NCBI RefSeq assembly: GCF_021654135.1
Contig: NZ_JAKGSD010000007.1
Location: 124,001 to 188,000 of the forward strand
Length of the DNA stretch: 64,000 bases
Source of the DNA: Amycolatopsis tucumanensis
Lineage (GTDB): Bacteria; Actinomycetota; Actinomycetes; Mycobacteriales; Pseudonocardiaceae
Reading direction: 5' to 3'
Below the pieces are notes generated by a model. That model did no database searches. It was not told the origin of the DNA and saw only the letters and a list, made by a program, of their open reading frames with translations. Numbering within the stretch: position 1 is the first letter of the stretch; each line of letters starts with the position of its first letter. Made by a program: the position numbers and the translations under genes. Of this stretch, positions 7,974 to 16,546 are shown one piece after another.

Positions 7974-8740
7974 TCCCGGAACTGCGCGTCGAGCACCTCA
8001 CGCTCCGCTTCGGCGGGCTGACCGCGCTGGACGACGTCTCCTTCACCGTGGTGCCCGGCTCGCTGCACGCCCTCATCGGGCCCAACGGCGCCGGGAAGTC
8101 CAGCTGCTTCAACGTGATCAGCGGGCTGTACCGCGCCACCGAGGGCCGCGTGCTGCTCGGCGACACGGAGCTCACCGGCATGCGGCCGCACAAGATGGCG
8201 AAGCTCGGCATCGGCCGGGCCTTCCAGAACGCGGCGCTCTCGCCCGGATCGACCGTGCTGGACAACGTGATGCTCGGCAGGCACGCCCTCACCCGCGGCG
8301 GGTTCCTGGAGTGCGCCCTGCGCGCGCCGTGGACGGTGCGCGCCGAGCGCAAGCACACCGAACGGGCCAAGGAGATCTGCGACTTCCTCGGCATCGGCAG
8401 GCTGCTGCACACGCCGGTGGCCGCGCTGCCCTACGGGCAGGTCAAGCGCGTGGACATCGCCCGCGCGCTGGCCGTGGAACCGGTGCTGCTCCTGCTGGAC
8501 GAGCCGGCCGCGGGCATGAACGCGGCGGAGACCGCCGACCTGGCGGCCACGATCCACGACGTGCGTGACGAGCTGGGCATCTCGATCCTGCTGGTGGAGC
8601 ACGACATGGGCCTGGTGATGGGCATCGCGGACCGGGTCACGGTGCTCGACTTCGGCCGCCGCATCGCCGACGGCCCGCCGAACCAAGTGCAGAACGATCC
8701 GGAGGTCATCCGGGCATACCTGGGAACGGAGGCCGCGTAG
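7970..8740 (+). CDS. livG: Branched-chain amino acid-type ABC importer, ATPase LivG
   Basis: Second ATPase subunit, 256 residues. It has Walker A GPNGAGKSS, LivG-style KLGIGRAFQNAALSPGSTVL, Walker B LLLDEPAAGMNAAE (the LivG family Asn-Ala-Glu), and H-loop LLVEHDMGLVMG. The ABC signature reads LPYGQ rather than LSGGQ; LivG proteins often have LxYGxQ at this place. ATG 7970 overlaps the livF stop as ATGA and is preferred over GTG 7961. The next gene starts directly after its TAG. Confidence 0.92.
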   Translation: MIPELRVEHLTLRFGGLTALDDVSFTVVPGSLHALIGPNGAGKSSCFNVISGLYRATEGRVLLGDTELTGMRPHKMAKLGIGRAFQNAALSPGSTVLDNVMLGRHALTRGGFLECALRAPWTVRAERKHTERAKEICDFLGIGRLLHTPVAALPYGQVKRVDIARALAVEPVLLLLDEPAAGMNAAETADLAATIHDVRDELGISILLVEHDMGLVMGIADRVTVLDFGRRIADGPPNQVQNDPEVIRAYLGTEAA

Positions 8741-9619
8741 ATGGACACGTTCCTGCAACTGGCGGTGAACGGCCTCGGCAAGGGCGCGGTCTACGCGCTC
8801 CTCGCGCTGGGGTTCGTGATCATCTTCAAGTCCACCGAGGTGATCAACTTCGCGCACGGCTCGCTGGTGCTGTTCGGCGGCTACCTGGTCGTCGCCACGC
8901 GCGAATCGCTGGGCTGGGTGGGCGCGTCGCTGGTCGGCATCGTCAGCGCCGGGCTGCTGGCACTGGTGGTGGAGCGGCTGCTGCTGTCCCGCACGAAGCT
9001 GGCCGATCCGAACAGCCTCGCGCTGCTCACGATCGGGATCGACGTGATCGTGACCGAGGAGATCGTGCGGCGCCTCGGGGTCGGCGTGCCGTTCCTCGGC
9101 GAGGCGTGGGACGCCAAGCCGATCCAGGTCGCCGGCATCACGCTGTTCCGCACGCACCTGGTCGCGATGCTCGTGGCCGCGGTGCTGATCACCGCGTTCT
9201 ACCTGGCGTTCAAGTTCTCCAACTGGGGTGTCGCGATGCGCGCCCAGGCGGAGAACCGCGAGGCGGCCGCGTTGATGGGCATCCGCAGCCGCCAGGTGAC
9301 CGCCACCGCGTGGCTGGTGGCCGGCCTGCTCGCCGGGGTCGCGGTGCTGTTCCTGGCCACCCAGGACTTCTCCGGCGCTGGCCTGTCCCGCGGTACGCAC
9401 TCGATCGCGCTCGCCGCGTTCCCCGCCGCCATCCTCGGCGGGCTCGACTCGACCGCGGGCGCGATCGTCGGCGGGCTGGTCGTGGGGCTCGTCGAGGCCC
9501 TGTCCGCGGAGTACATCTCGTTCGACTTCTCCAAGAGCGCGGTGTTCCTGGTGATGCTGCTGGTGCTGGTGCTCCGGCCGTCCGGGCTGTTCGGAACGAG
9601 GGAGATAACCCGTGTCTGA
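8741..9619 (+). CDS. livH: Branched-chain amino acid-type ABC importer, permease LivH
   Basis: Inner-membrane permease of 292 residues with about eight hydrophobic segments. Family landmarks are the N-terminal NGLGKGAVYALLALGFVIIF, INFAHGSLVLFGGY, the EAA-like cytoplasmic loop with MRAQAENREAAALMGI, and AAILGGLDSTAGAIVGG. Start ATG 8741 directly abuts the livG stop. The last residues overlap the start of livM by 8 bp, indicating coupled translation. Confidence 0.92.
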   Translation: MDTFLQLAVNGLGKGAVYALLALGFVIIFKSTEVINFAHGSLVLFGGYLVVATRESLGWVGASLVGIVSAGLLALVVERLLLSRTKLADPNSLALLTIGIDVIVTEEIVRRLGVGVPFLGEAWDAKPIQVAGITLFRTHLVAMLVAAVLITAFYLAFKFSNWGVAMRAQAENREAAALMGIRSRQVTATAWLVAGLLAGVAVLFLATQDFSGAGLSRGTHSIALAAFPAAILGGLDSTAGAIVGGLVVGLVEALSAEYISFDFSKSAVFLVMLLVLVLRPSGLFGTREITRV

Positions 9620-10766
9620 GCTGGCGATGCGGGCCACGGTCGCGGACGCGCCCGCGAAGGCCCCGGCGAAGTCGGTGCGCTGGCTGCGGCTGCTCGCCTG
9701 GCTGGTGCTGCTGGCCGTGCTGCTGGTACTGCCGCTGTACCTCGGCGCGGAGTGGCTCAAGGCCGGCCAGTGGATGATGACCGGCGCGGTCGGCGCGATC
9801 GGGCTGACCATGCTGGTCGGGCAGGCCGGTCAGCTGTCGCTGGCGCACGCGTTCTTCCTGCTCGCCGGCGGCACCACGTACACGGTGCTGGCGAGCGGCA
9901 CCGAGGACGGCCGGGTGATCGGCTTCGGCGTGGACCCGCTGCTGTCACTGCTGGCCGCGGTCGCGTTCACCGCCGTGCTGGGCCTGGCGTTCGCGCCGGT
10001 GTCCGGGCGGCTGCGCGGCATCTACCTCGGGGTGGCGTCGCTGTCGCTGGTGTTCATCGGGCTCTACTTCGGACAGTCGGCGGAGCGGCTGACCGGCGGC
10101 ACGTCCACCGGCCGCACCCCGGCGCCGTTCGAGCTGTTCGGGTTCACCTTCGACAGTTCGGGCGGACTGGTGATCCTCGGTGTGCCGTTCCGGCAGGCCG
10201 AGAAGATGTGGTACCTGTACCTGGCCCTGACGGTGATCGCGTTCGTGCTGGCGCGCGGCGCGGTCAACAGCCGGGTCGGGCGGTCCTGGCGCGCGGTGCG
10301 CGACCACGAGGCCTCCGCGGCCGCGATGGGGGTCAGCGTCGCCCGGGCGAAGGCCGGCGCGTTCGCGGTGTCCTCCGCCTACGCCGGGCTGGCTGGCGTG
10401 ATGACCGTGCTGTGGTTCGACATCCTCAAGCCGGACGAGAACGAGTTCGGCACGTACGGCATCAACGTCTCCATCGCCTACCTGGCGATGGTCATCATCG
10501 GCGGCCTCGGGTCGATCGGGGGCGCGCTGGTCGGCGCGCTCATCGTGTTCGGCCTGCCGCAGGTGCTCTCGCTCTACTCGACACAGCTGGGGATCTTCAC
10601 CGGGAGCGGCGAGGGCGCGTTCACCCCGATCCTCGTCAGCACCTTCGTCTACGGCGCCGCGATCATCCTCGTCGTGCTCTTCGAGCCGGGCGGGCTCGCG
10701 GCGATCGGGCGCCGGATCACCGGCGGCCTGCACAGGGAACGGAAGAAGGAAGGAACGTCCCGATGA
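9612..10766 (+). CDS. livM: Branched-chain amino acid-type ABC importer, permease LivM
   Basis: Second membrane permease, 384 residues, about nine hydrophobic segments. A 30-residue charged/Ala-rich N-terminus precedes the first helix. Landmarks are GQLSLAHAFFLLAGG, the cytoplasmic EAA loop VRDHEASAAAMGVSVARAKA, and IIGGLGSIGGALVGAL near the C-terminus. GTG 9612 starts inside the livH end; the stop overlaps the ATG of the binding-protein gene (ATGA). Confidence 0.91.
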   Translation: MSELAMRATVADAPAKAPAKSVRWLRLLAWLVLLAVLLVLPLYLGAEWLKAGQWMMTGAVGAIGLTMLVGQAGQLSLAHAFFLLAGGTTYTVLASGTEDGRVIGFGVDPLLSLLAAVAFTAVLGLAFAPVSGRLRGIYLGVASLSLVFIGLYFGQSAERLTGGTSTGRTPAPFELFGFTFDSSGGLVILGVPFRQAEKMWYLYLALTVIAFVLARGAVNSRVGRSWRAVRDHEASAAAMGVSVARAKAGAFAVSSAYAGLAGVMTVLWFDILKPDENEFGTYGINVSIAYLAMVIIGGLGSIGGALVGALIVFGLPQVLSLYSTQLGIFTGSGEGAFTPILVSTFVYGAAIILVVLFEPGGLAAIGRRITGGLHRERKKEGTSR

Positions 10767-12013
10767 AGCGACGGCTTTCCCTGGTCCTCGCGGCGATGCT
10801 GGCCATCGCCGCGTGCGGCACCAAGGCGGGCGATCAGGGATCGTCCGGCTCGGACGCCTCCGGCGTCAAGACCGATCTCGGCGTCACCGCCAACGAGATC
10901 ACCCTCGGCGTCATGACCGACATGACGGGCCCGTTCAAGAACCTCTCGATCGGCATCACGCACGGCAACCAGTTGTGGGTCAACGACTTCAACGCGGCAG
11001 GCGGCGTGTGCGGGCGGCAGGTCAAGCTGGAGATCGTCGACCACGCCTACAAGGCCGACACCGCGAAGACCCTATACCCGCAGCTGGAGCCGAAGGTGCT
11101 CGGGTTCGTCCAGATCGTCGGGTCGCCGATCATGGCGGCGCTGAAGCAGAACATCAAGTCCGACAAGACGACCGCGACCCCGGCGTCCTGGTCGTCGGAG
11201 CTGCTGGACAACCCGTACGTGATGATCGTCGGCACCACCTACGACGTCGAGATGATCGACGGCATGTCCTACCTGCAGGAACAGGGCATGATCAAAGACG
11301 GCGACACGGTCGGGCACATCTACATCGACGGCGAGTACGGCGCGAACGGCCTGCGCGGCGCCCGCTACTACGCGCAGAAGCACGGCATGAACCTGCGCGA
11401 AGTCAAGATCACCTCGTCGGACAACGACCTGACCAACATCGTCACGGGTCTGCGTGGCGAGGGCGTGAAGGCGATCATGCTGACCACCACGCCGGCGCAG
11501 ACCGGTTCGGTGGCGGCGGCGAACAAGGCGCTCGGGCTGAACGTGCCGCTGCTGGGCAACAACCCGACGTTCGACCCGGTGCTGCTGAGCAGCCCGGCCG
11601 CGAACGCGCTGGACCGGCTCTACGTCGTGGCCAGCAGCGTGCCGGTGGCCGCGGACGTGCCGAAGGCGAAGGACGTGCTGGCGAAGTACAAGGCCGCGAA
11701 GTTCCCGGAGGCGCCGAACGCCGGTGTCCCCTACGGCTACGCGGTGGCCGAGGTGTGGGGCGCGGTGCTGAGGAAGGCCTGCGACAACAAGGACCTGACC
11801 CGCGACGGCATCCTCACCGCGCTGCAGCAGACGACCTCCGCCGACACCGGTGACCTGGTCGCGGCACTGGACTTCTCGAAGCCCGGCGCGCCGCCGACCC
11901 GCGAGGTCTACGTTGCGCAGCCCGACGCGGGCGTCGAAGGCGGCATCAAGTACGTGAAGCCGCTGTTCGAGGCCGCGGACGCCAAGGACTACGTGGCACC
12001 GCACCAGAAGTGA
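10763..12013 (+). CDS. livK: ABC importer substrate-binding lipoprotein (LivK/amide-binding family)
   Basis: Periplasmic-type binding protein, 416 residues, anchored as a lipoprotein: the signal peptide ends in LAIAAC with Cys18 as lipidation site. The mature part has the type I periplasmic fold of the LivK/AmiC group (NEITLGVMTDMTGPFKNLSI, NDFNAAGGVCGRQVKLEIVD, GEYGANGLRGARYYA). ATG 10763 overlaps the livM stop and starts the lipoprotein signal. Being last in the operon is unusual for this importer type, and the strong hairpin just after the stop closes the unit. The pocket cannot be read well enough to name the ligand. Confidence 0.92.
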   Translation: MKRRLSLVLAAMLAIAACGTKAGDQGSSGSDASGVKTDLGVTANEITLGVMTDMTGPFKNLSIGITHGNQLWVNDFNAAGGVCGRQVKLEIVDHAYKADTAKTLYPQLEPKVLGFVQIVGSPIMAALKQNIKSDKTTATPASWSSELLDNPYVMIVGTTYDVEMIDGMSYLQEQGMIKDGDTVGHIYIDGEYGANGLRGARYYAQKHGMNLREVKITSSDNDLTNIVTGLRGEGVKAIMLTTTPAQTGSVAAANKALGLNVPLLGNNPTFDPVLLSSPAANALDRLYVVASSVPVAADVPKAKDVLAKYKAAKFPEAPNAGVPYGYAVAEVWGAVLRKACDNKDLTRDGILTALQQTTSADTGDLVAALDFSKPGAPPTREVYVAQPDAGVEGGIKYVKPLFEAADAKDYVAPHQK

Positions 12014-12018
12014 GCGCG

Positions 12019-12052
12019 CCTGGTGGCCCGTCCCCGTTGGCGGGCCACCAGG
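12019..12052. terminator. 12-bp perfect hairpin between convergent genes
   Basis: Arms 12019-12030 and 12041-12052 pair perfectly around a 10-nt loop, 5 nt after the livK stop and ending one base before the opposing permease gene. It is probably a shared bidirectional terminator. Confidence 0.75.
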
Positions 12053-13372
12053 TCAGTGCACGGCGGCCATGCGGACCACGCGATTGCCCGCGACCGTGGT
12101 GACGCCGAGCGCGATCACCGCGCCGAGCACGATGCTCAGCAGGTACGGCCCGGCGGCGAACGCCGCCGCCGGGCTGCCCGTCTTGACGACGGCGAACGGG
12201 ATGACGCACACCAGCGCGCCGACGCCGGCCGCGATCACGCTGACGAGCGTCGCGGCGACGATCTCCCGCAGCAGCATCCCGCGGGTCTGCCCGGAGGTCG
12301 ACCCGATCAGCGACATGGTCGTGAACTCCTCCTGCCGCCTGCCCAGCGCCGCCACCAGGTTGTTGGTCAGCGCGATCGCCATGAACACCGCGATCAGGAC
12401 CACCACCAGGTAGTTGATCGACGCCAGGACCTGCGCGGTGCTGCCCTCGGCCGAGTGCCGGTTCTCGATGCCCTGCATGCTGAGCGTCCCGGCGGACACG
12501 CCGACGAGCAGTGTCAGGAAGGTGACCGCGGGCCGCACCCGTTCCGGCGCCGCGGACAGGTTGACGGCCGCCAGGTGCCCCGCCGCGCCGCGCGGTGACA
12601 GGACCTTCAGGACCCGGTTCACCAGAACGACCAGCTCCGGCGCGAGCACCGCGAGCCCGATCGCGACGAGCACGGTGGCGGGCCCGGTCATCGCGGTGGT
12701 CGCGATGTCGTCCGCGTCCATGGCGAGGACGGCCGAGGACGACCCGATCCCCGCGACCAGCATCACGGCCGCGAGGATGCGGCGCGGCGACCGGCGGGAC
12801 CGCTTGCTCAGCACCGGCGCGGGCCCCTCGATCGGACTCCGCCCGGCGATCCTGCGGCTGCCGATCCACGCGGCCACGATGCTCGCGAGCAGCACGACGA
12901 CGACCCCGGCGACCGGCAGCGCCAGACCCGGCGCGTAGGCCGTGGAACCGGCGACCAACCCCGACGACCGGACCGCGGCCAGCACGATCCAGCCGAGCAG
13001 GTAACCCAGCAGCAGACCGGGCAGCGCGGCGACCGCCGAGACGGCGAGCGTCTCCGCCGAGACCATCACCTGGATCTGCCGCGGCGTCGCCCCGATCAGG
13101 CGCAGCCCGCCGATCTCCGCGGCGCGGCCGCCGAGCGTCACGCCGATCGTCGACACCATCGCGAAGACGACGATCGCCACCACCCAGCCGCCCATGATCA
13201 TCGGGAACTGGGTCAGGAACGACCGGTCCGCCCCGGCCGTGCCGTCCGCGAGCCCGGTGGCGAGCAGCGTGGTCATCGTCGACACCAGCGCCATCCCGAT
13301 CAACGCGATCAGGCCGGTGGCGATCGCCGCACCGCGGTGGTGGCGGAACAGCCGCAGGGCGAGGCTCACCAC
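12053..13372 (-). CDS. FtsX-like/MacB-type ABC exporter permease
   Basis: Membrane protein of 439 residues with two FtsX-type halves. N-terminal helix 17-40 and a first FtsX core (about 60-170; VVAIVVFAMVSTIGVTLGGR followed by AAEIGGLRLIGATPRQIQ) are followed by a second core (about 300-430; VVVLIAVFMAIALTNNLVAA, EEFTTMSLIGSTSGQTRGML). The charged AEIGGLRLIGAT and EEFTTMSLIGST loops are the family coupling segments to the ATPase. Two GTG codons (13372, 13369) compete as start; the upstream ATPase gene ends one base earlier, so translation is coupled. Probably exports a toxic or signalling compound under TetR control. Confidence 0.88.
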   Translation of the reverse strand: MVSLALRLFRHHRGAAIATGLIALIGMALVSTMTTLLATGLADGTAGADRSFLTQFPMIMGGWVVAIVVFAMVSTIGVTLGGRAAEIGGLRLIGATPRQIQVMVSAETLAVSAVAALPGLLLGYLLGWIVLAAVRSSGLVAGSTAYAPGLALPVAGVVVVLLASIVAAWIGSRRIAGRSPIEGPAPVLSKRSRRSPRRILAAVMLVAGIGSSSAVLAMDADDIATTAMTGPATVLVAIGLAVLAPELVVLVNRVLKVLSPRGAAGHLAAVNLSAAPERVRPAVTFLTLLVGVSAGTLSMQGIENRHSAEGSTAQVLASINYLVVVLIAVFMAIALTNNLVAALGRRQEEFTTMSLIGSTSGQTRGMLLREIVAATLVSVIAAGVGALVCVIPFAVVKTGSPAAAFAAGPYLLSIVLGAVIALGVTTVAGNRVVRMAAVH

Positions 13373-13373
13373 G

Positions 13374-14132
13374 TCAGTTCACCCCCATCGCGGCGGCCCG
13401 CTCGGCCGACTCGATCAGGGTCGCCATGCGGTTGGCGACCGCGGCCGCCGCGGGGCGGGCCATCTGGTCGACGATCAGGCCGTCGGCCAGGAACAGCACC
13501 CGGTCCGAAAAGGACGCCGCGACCGGGTCGTGCGTCACCATGATGATCGTCTGGCCCTGGTCGGCGAGCGCGCGCAGCAGGCTCAGGACCTCGCGGGCGC
13601 TGCGGATGTCCAGCGCGCCGGTCGGCTCGTCGGCGAAGACGACCTCCGGGTCGGTGATCAACGCGCGCGCCACCGCGACGCGCTGCTTCTGGCCGCCGGA
13701 GAGCTGGTCCGGCCGGTGGGTGCCGCGGTTGCCCAGCCCGACGCGCTCGAGCAGGGCGTCGGTCCGGCGCGGGTCGGGCTTGCGCCCGTCCAGCCGCAGC
13801 GGCAGTTCGACGTTCTCCTTCGCGGTCAACGCCGGCAGCAGGTTGAACGCCTGGAACACGAAGCCGACGCGCCTGCGGCGCAACTCGGCCAGCTTGGTCT
13901 CGTCGAGCCCGGCGAGGCTAACGCCGTCGAGCTCGGCCGTGCCCGCGGTCGGCGTCCGCAGCCCGGCCGCGCAGTGCAGCAACGTGGTCTTGCCCGAGCC
14001 CGACGGGCCCATGATCGCCGTGAACGAGCCCCTCGGCACGTCCAGGTCGATGCCACGCAGAGCGTCGACCGGCCCCGCTTCCCCCTCGAATCTGCAGCGC
14101 AAGCCCCGGATGCGCACAGCAGGAGTCCCCAT
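13374..14132 (-). CDS. MacB/LolD-type ABC exporter ATPase
   Basis: ATPase partner of the permease, 252 residues. Walker A GPSGSGKTT, Q-loop FVFQAFNLLPALTAKENV, signature LSGGQKQRVAVARAL, Walker B VVFADEPTGALD, and H-loop IIMVTHDP are all intact. ATG 14132 is chosen: it has GGAGAAGGG upstream and begins the domain, whereas the longer upstream frame would run through the tetR operator. The divergent tetR gene starts 67 bp away. Confidence 0.93.
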   Translation of the reverse strand: MGTPAVRIRGLRCRFEGEAGPVDALRGIDLDVPRGSFTAIMGPSGSGKTTLLHCAAGLRTPTAGTAELDGVSLAGLDETKLAELRRRRVGFVFQAFNLLPALTAKENVELPLRLDGRKPDPRRTDALLERVGLGNRGTHRPDQLSGGQKQRVAVARALITDPEVVFADEPTGALDIRSAREVLSLLRALADQGQTIIMVTHDPVAASFSDRVLFLADGLIVDQMARPAAAAVANRMATLIESAERAAAMGVN

Positions 14133-14155
14133 GTCAGATCCCTTCTCCAACCCTT

Positions 14156-14181
14156 GAACGAACGTTTTAAACGAACGTTTA
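14156..14181. promoter_or_regulatory. Double palindromic TetR operator
   Basis: Two adjacent palindromes with the same core lie between the divergent ABC ATPase and tetR genes: AACGAACGTT at 14157-14166 and TAAACGAACGTTTA at 14168-14181 (arms TAAACG/CGTTTA around AA). Spacing of about 13 bp centre to centre suits two TetR dimers. Overlap with both divergent promoter regions predicts autorepression plus repression of the exporter. Confidence 0.8.
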
Positions 14182-14187
14182 TATGAT
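14182..14187 (+). promoter_or_regulatory. -10 hexamer of tetR
   Basis: TATGAT ends 12 nt before the tetR ATG and overlaps the edge of the second operator palindrome, so repressor binding would block it. Confidence 0.55.
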
Positions 14188-14199
14188 ACGGTAGCACAC

Positions 14200-14742
14200 A
14201 TGGGACACCGGGAGAACTTGCTGATCGCGGCGCGGGAATGCCTCCTCCGGGCCGGCTACGCGCGCACCACCGCGCGTGACCTGGCCGCCGCTTCCGGCGC
14301 GAACCTGGCGTCGATCAACTACCACTTCGGGTCGAAGGAGGGCCTGCTCACGCGGGCGCTGAACGACCTGAACGCCGAGTGGGGCGAGCTGCTGTTCCAG
14401 GCGCTCGGCGAGGGCGACACGAACGAGGCGCGCTGGGGCCGGATCATCGAGTCGATCCAGGCGAACCGGCAGCTGTGGTTCGTGAACTTCGAGGGTGTCG
14501 CCTACCTGCAGCACGACGAGAAGATCCGCGACATGAACGCGCGTGGCCAGCAGGCCGCCCGCGCGGCGCTGGCGCAGGCGTTCGCCGGGCTGGGGCCGGA
14601 CGCGGACCCGGACCGGGTGCGGATCGTCGGCTCGCACTACTACTCGCTGCTGGTCGGGGTCGCGCTGCAGTGGCTCACCGATCCGGACAACGCCCCGAAC
14701 GCGGCCGAGATCGTCGCGGCGGACCAGAGCGCGCGGGTCTGA
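14200..14742 (+). CDS. TetR-family repressor
   Basis: 180-residue regulator. The N-terminal helix-turn-helix is canonical (ENLLIAARECLLRAGYARTT, then ASGANLASINYHFGSKEGLL). The remaining helices form a ligand-binding region of the TetR_C type, with Trp-rich AEWGELLFQAL and ANRQLWFVNFEGVAYLQ. ATG 14200 follows the operator and -10 box. It is divergent from the ABC exporter, the standard arrangement for repressors that sense the exported compound. The following hydratase gene starts 63 bp downstream and may be read through from this promoter. Confidence 0.93.
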   Translation: MGHRENLLIAARECLLRAGYARTTARDLAAASGANLASINYHFGSKEGLLTRALNDLNAEWGELLFQALGEGDTNEARWGRIIESIQANRQLWFVNFEGVAYLQHDEKIRDMNARGQQAARAALAQAFAGLGPDADPDRVRIVGSHYYSLLVGVALQWLTDPDNAPNAAEIVAADQSARV

Positions 14743-14805
14743 CGCGTGCCGCCCAGCGGGACGCGGTGGTTGCGATCCGCGGGGGTGGCCACGAGAGTTC
14801 AGGCC

Positions 14806-15603
14806 ATGGATGCGACAGCGGTGCGGGAGGCGGCCGACCTCCTGCTGCAGGCCTATGCGGCGGGCAAGCCCATCGCGCCCCTGATCGAGACCTACCCGGG
14901 CGCGACCGTCGAGGACGCCTACCGGATCCAGCTCGACCAGGTGCGTGTGTGGACCGAGGGCGGCGACGAGATCAAGGGCCACAAGGTGGGCCTGGCCTCG
15001 GCCGCGATGCAGCGTCAGATGGGCGTCGACCAGCCCGACTACGGGCACCTCACCGGCACCATGTTCCACCTGGAGCACCAGCCGATCCCGGTCGGCAGCT
15101 TCCTGCAGCCGCGCATCGAGCCGGAGATCGCGTTCGTGCTCGGGCGGAAGCTCTCCGGGCCCGGGGTGACGGTGGCCGACGCGGTGCGCGCCGTCGACTT
15201 CGTGGTGCCCGCGCTGGAGATCGTGGACTCGCGCATCGAGGACTGGCGCATCTCGATCGTCGACACCATCGCCGACAACGCCTCTTCCGGCGGGGTGGTG
15301 CTGGGCAGCAGGCCGACCGCACTGTCCTCGGTGGACCTGCGCCTGGCCGGCTGCACCCTGCACTCGGGCGGTGAGCTGGTGGCGACCGGGGCGGGCGGCG
15401 CGGTGCTCGGATCGCCGCTGAACGCGCTGGTGTGGCTGGCGAACACCGTCGGCCCGCTGGGGATCGACCTGGAGCCGGGGCACGTGGTGCTGCCCGGGTC
15501 GATGACGAAGGCGATCCCGCTGCGCCCCGGCGACACCGTGGTGTCGACGGTGGCGGGGCTGGGCAGCGTGACGGCTGTGTTCGGGTCGAAGGAGGACGCG
15601 TGA
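14806..15603 (+). CDS. 2-keto-4-pentenoate hydratase family protein (MhpD/XylJ-like)
   Basis: 265-residue member of the fumarylacetoacetate-hydrolase-like hydratase group, which adds water to 2-hydroxypenta-2,4-dienoate in meta-cleavage of aromatics. It has the family's KGHKVGLASAAMQRQMGV, metal-ligand block EPEIAFVLG, ALEIVDSRIEDW and DTIADNASSGG. ATG 14806 begins the fold; upstream in-frame GTG codons would add unrelated residues. GTGA overlap with the next gene, a paralogue. No ring-cleavage dioxygenase or aldolase gene is nearby, so the ring substrate, and even participation in aromatic degradation, is open. Confidence 0.85.
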   Translation: MDATAVREAADLLLQAYAAGKPIAPLIETYPGATVEDAYRIQLDQVRVWTEGGDEIKGHKVGLASAAMQRQMGVDQPDYGHLTGTMFHLEHQPIPVGSFLQPRIEPEIAFVLGRKLSGPGVTVADAVRAVDFVVPALEIVDSRIEDWRISIVDTIADNASSGGVVLGSRPTALSSVDLRLAGCTLHSGGELVATGAGGAVLGSPLNALVWLANTVGPLGIDLEPGHVVLPGSMTKAIPLRPGDTVVSTVAGLGSVTAVFGSKEDA

Positions 15604-16373
15604 CCGGGTGGAGCATCGCCGAGGCGGCGCGGGTGCTGCTGGCGGCGGAGGACGCGGGAACGGCGCGCGGCCCGATCACCGAGGAGTGGCCCGGCCTGGA
15701 CGTGCGCACGGCGTATGCGGTGCAGGACGAGGCGTTGCGGTTGCGGCTCGCGCGCGGCGAAAAGCTGATCGGGCTGAAGCTGGGCCTGACGTCGAAGGCG
15801 AAGCAGGAGCGCATGGGCGTGGACCGCCCGGTGATGGCCTGGCTGACCGACGCCATGGTGCTGCCCGCCGCGGACCCGCTGCCGAAGCTGATCCACCCGC
15901 GGGCCGAGCCGGAGATCGTGTTCGTGCTGGGCGCGCGCCTGGCGGGCCCCGGCGTCACGGCGGCCACCGCGATGGCGGCGGTGGACCGGGTGTACGGCGG
16001 GATCGAGGTGATCGACTCGCGGTACGCCGACTTCCGGTTCGCCGCGCCAGACACCATCGCCGACAACGCCTCGTCGAGCGTCTTCCGGGTCGGCTCGGTG
16101 GGGGTCGCGCCCGCCGGGCTGGACCTGACGCTGGAGGCGTGCCTGCTGGAGGCCGACGGAGCGATCGTGGACAGCGCGACCGGCGCCGCGGTGCTCGGTC
16201 ACCCCGGCGAGGCGCTCGCGCTGGCAGCCAACGCACTGGCGGAACGGGGCCTGGCGTTGGAGGAGGGGTGGATCGTGCTGACCGGCGGCCTGACCGACGC
16301 TGTGCCGATCTCATCGGGCGCCCGCATCGCCGCACACTTCACAAGCCTGGGCTCAATCACCCTGGCCGGCTGA
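15600..16373 (+). CDS. 4-oxalocrotonate decarboxylase-like protein (XylI-type)
   Basis: 257-residue paralogue of the preceding protein. Shared blocks are KLIGLKLGLTSKAKQERMGV, EPEIVFVLG, EVIDSRYADFRF and DTIADNASSS. In meta-cleavage pathways the decarboxylase (4-oxalocrotonate to 2-hydroxypentadienoate) and the hydratase form a complex, and adjacency with 4-bp overlap fits such a pair. GTG 15600 overlaps the upstream stop. The assignment of which gene is decarboxylase and which hydratase rests on order and on the longer first gene; both could be read the other way. Confidence 0.78.
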   Translation: MTGWSIAEAARVLLAAEDAGTARGPITEEWPGLDVRTAYAVQDEALRLRLARGEKLIGLKLGLTSKAKQERMGVDRPVMAWLTDAMVLPAADPLPKLIHPRAEPEIVFVLGARLAGPGVTAATAMAAVDRVYGGIEVIDSRYADFRFAAPDTIADNASSSVFRVGSVGVAPAGLDLTLEACLLEADGAIVDSATGAAVLGHPGEALALAANALAERGLALEEGWIVLTGGLTDAVPISSGARIAAHFTSLGSITLAG

Positions 16374-16436
16374 CCAACCACAAAACCGCCGCCCGGCAAC
16401 GAAAGCCCCTCACCCTCCGAACCACTCCCCTCCCGC

Positions 16437-16540
16437 AACCCGATCCCCAGCCAAATCGGTTGCCGAGCCACCGGGTCAAGGCACGCTTTCCCGGCTTGAC
16501 GCGGTGTCTCGGCGACCGAACACTGAAAGATCGGGTTCGG
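16437..16540. repeat. Nested-palindrome intergenic element, copy 1
   Basis: Between convergent genes. An inner inverted repeat (16456-16480 / 16495-16519, three mismatches) encloses a loop containing CACGCTTTCCC. An outer stem, AACCCGATC at 16437-16445 with GATCGGGTT at 16529-16537, encloses the whole. The core, spacing and outer CCCGAT/ATCGGG arms recur at 54791-54893, again between convergent genes. Termination or a REP-like function is possible. Confidence 0.75.
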
Positions 16541-16546
16541 AAGGGG

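Noticed and set aside
7214..9811. Long minus-strand open frame opposite the liv genes
   Set aside because: Low-complexity Arg/His/Asp composition typical of antisense frames in GC-rich DNA.
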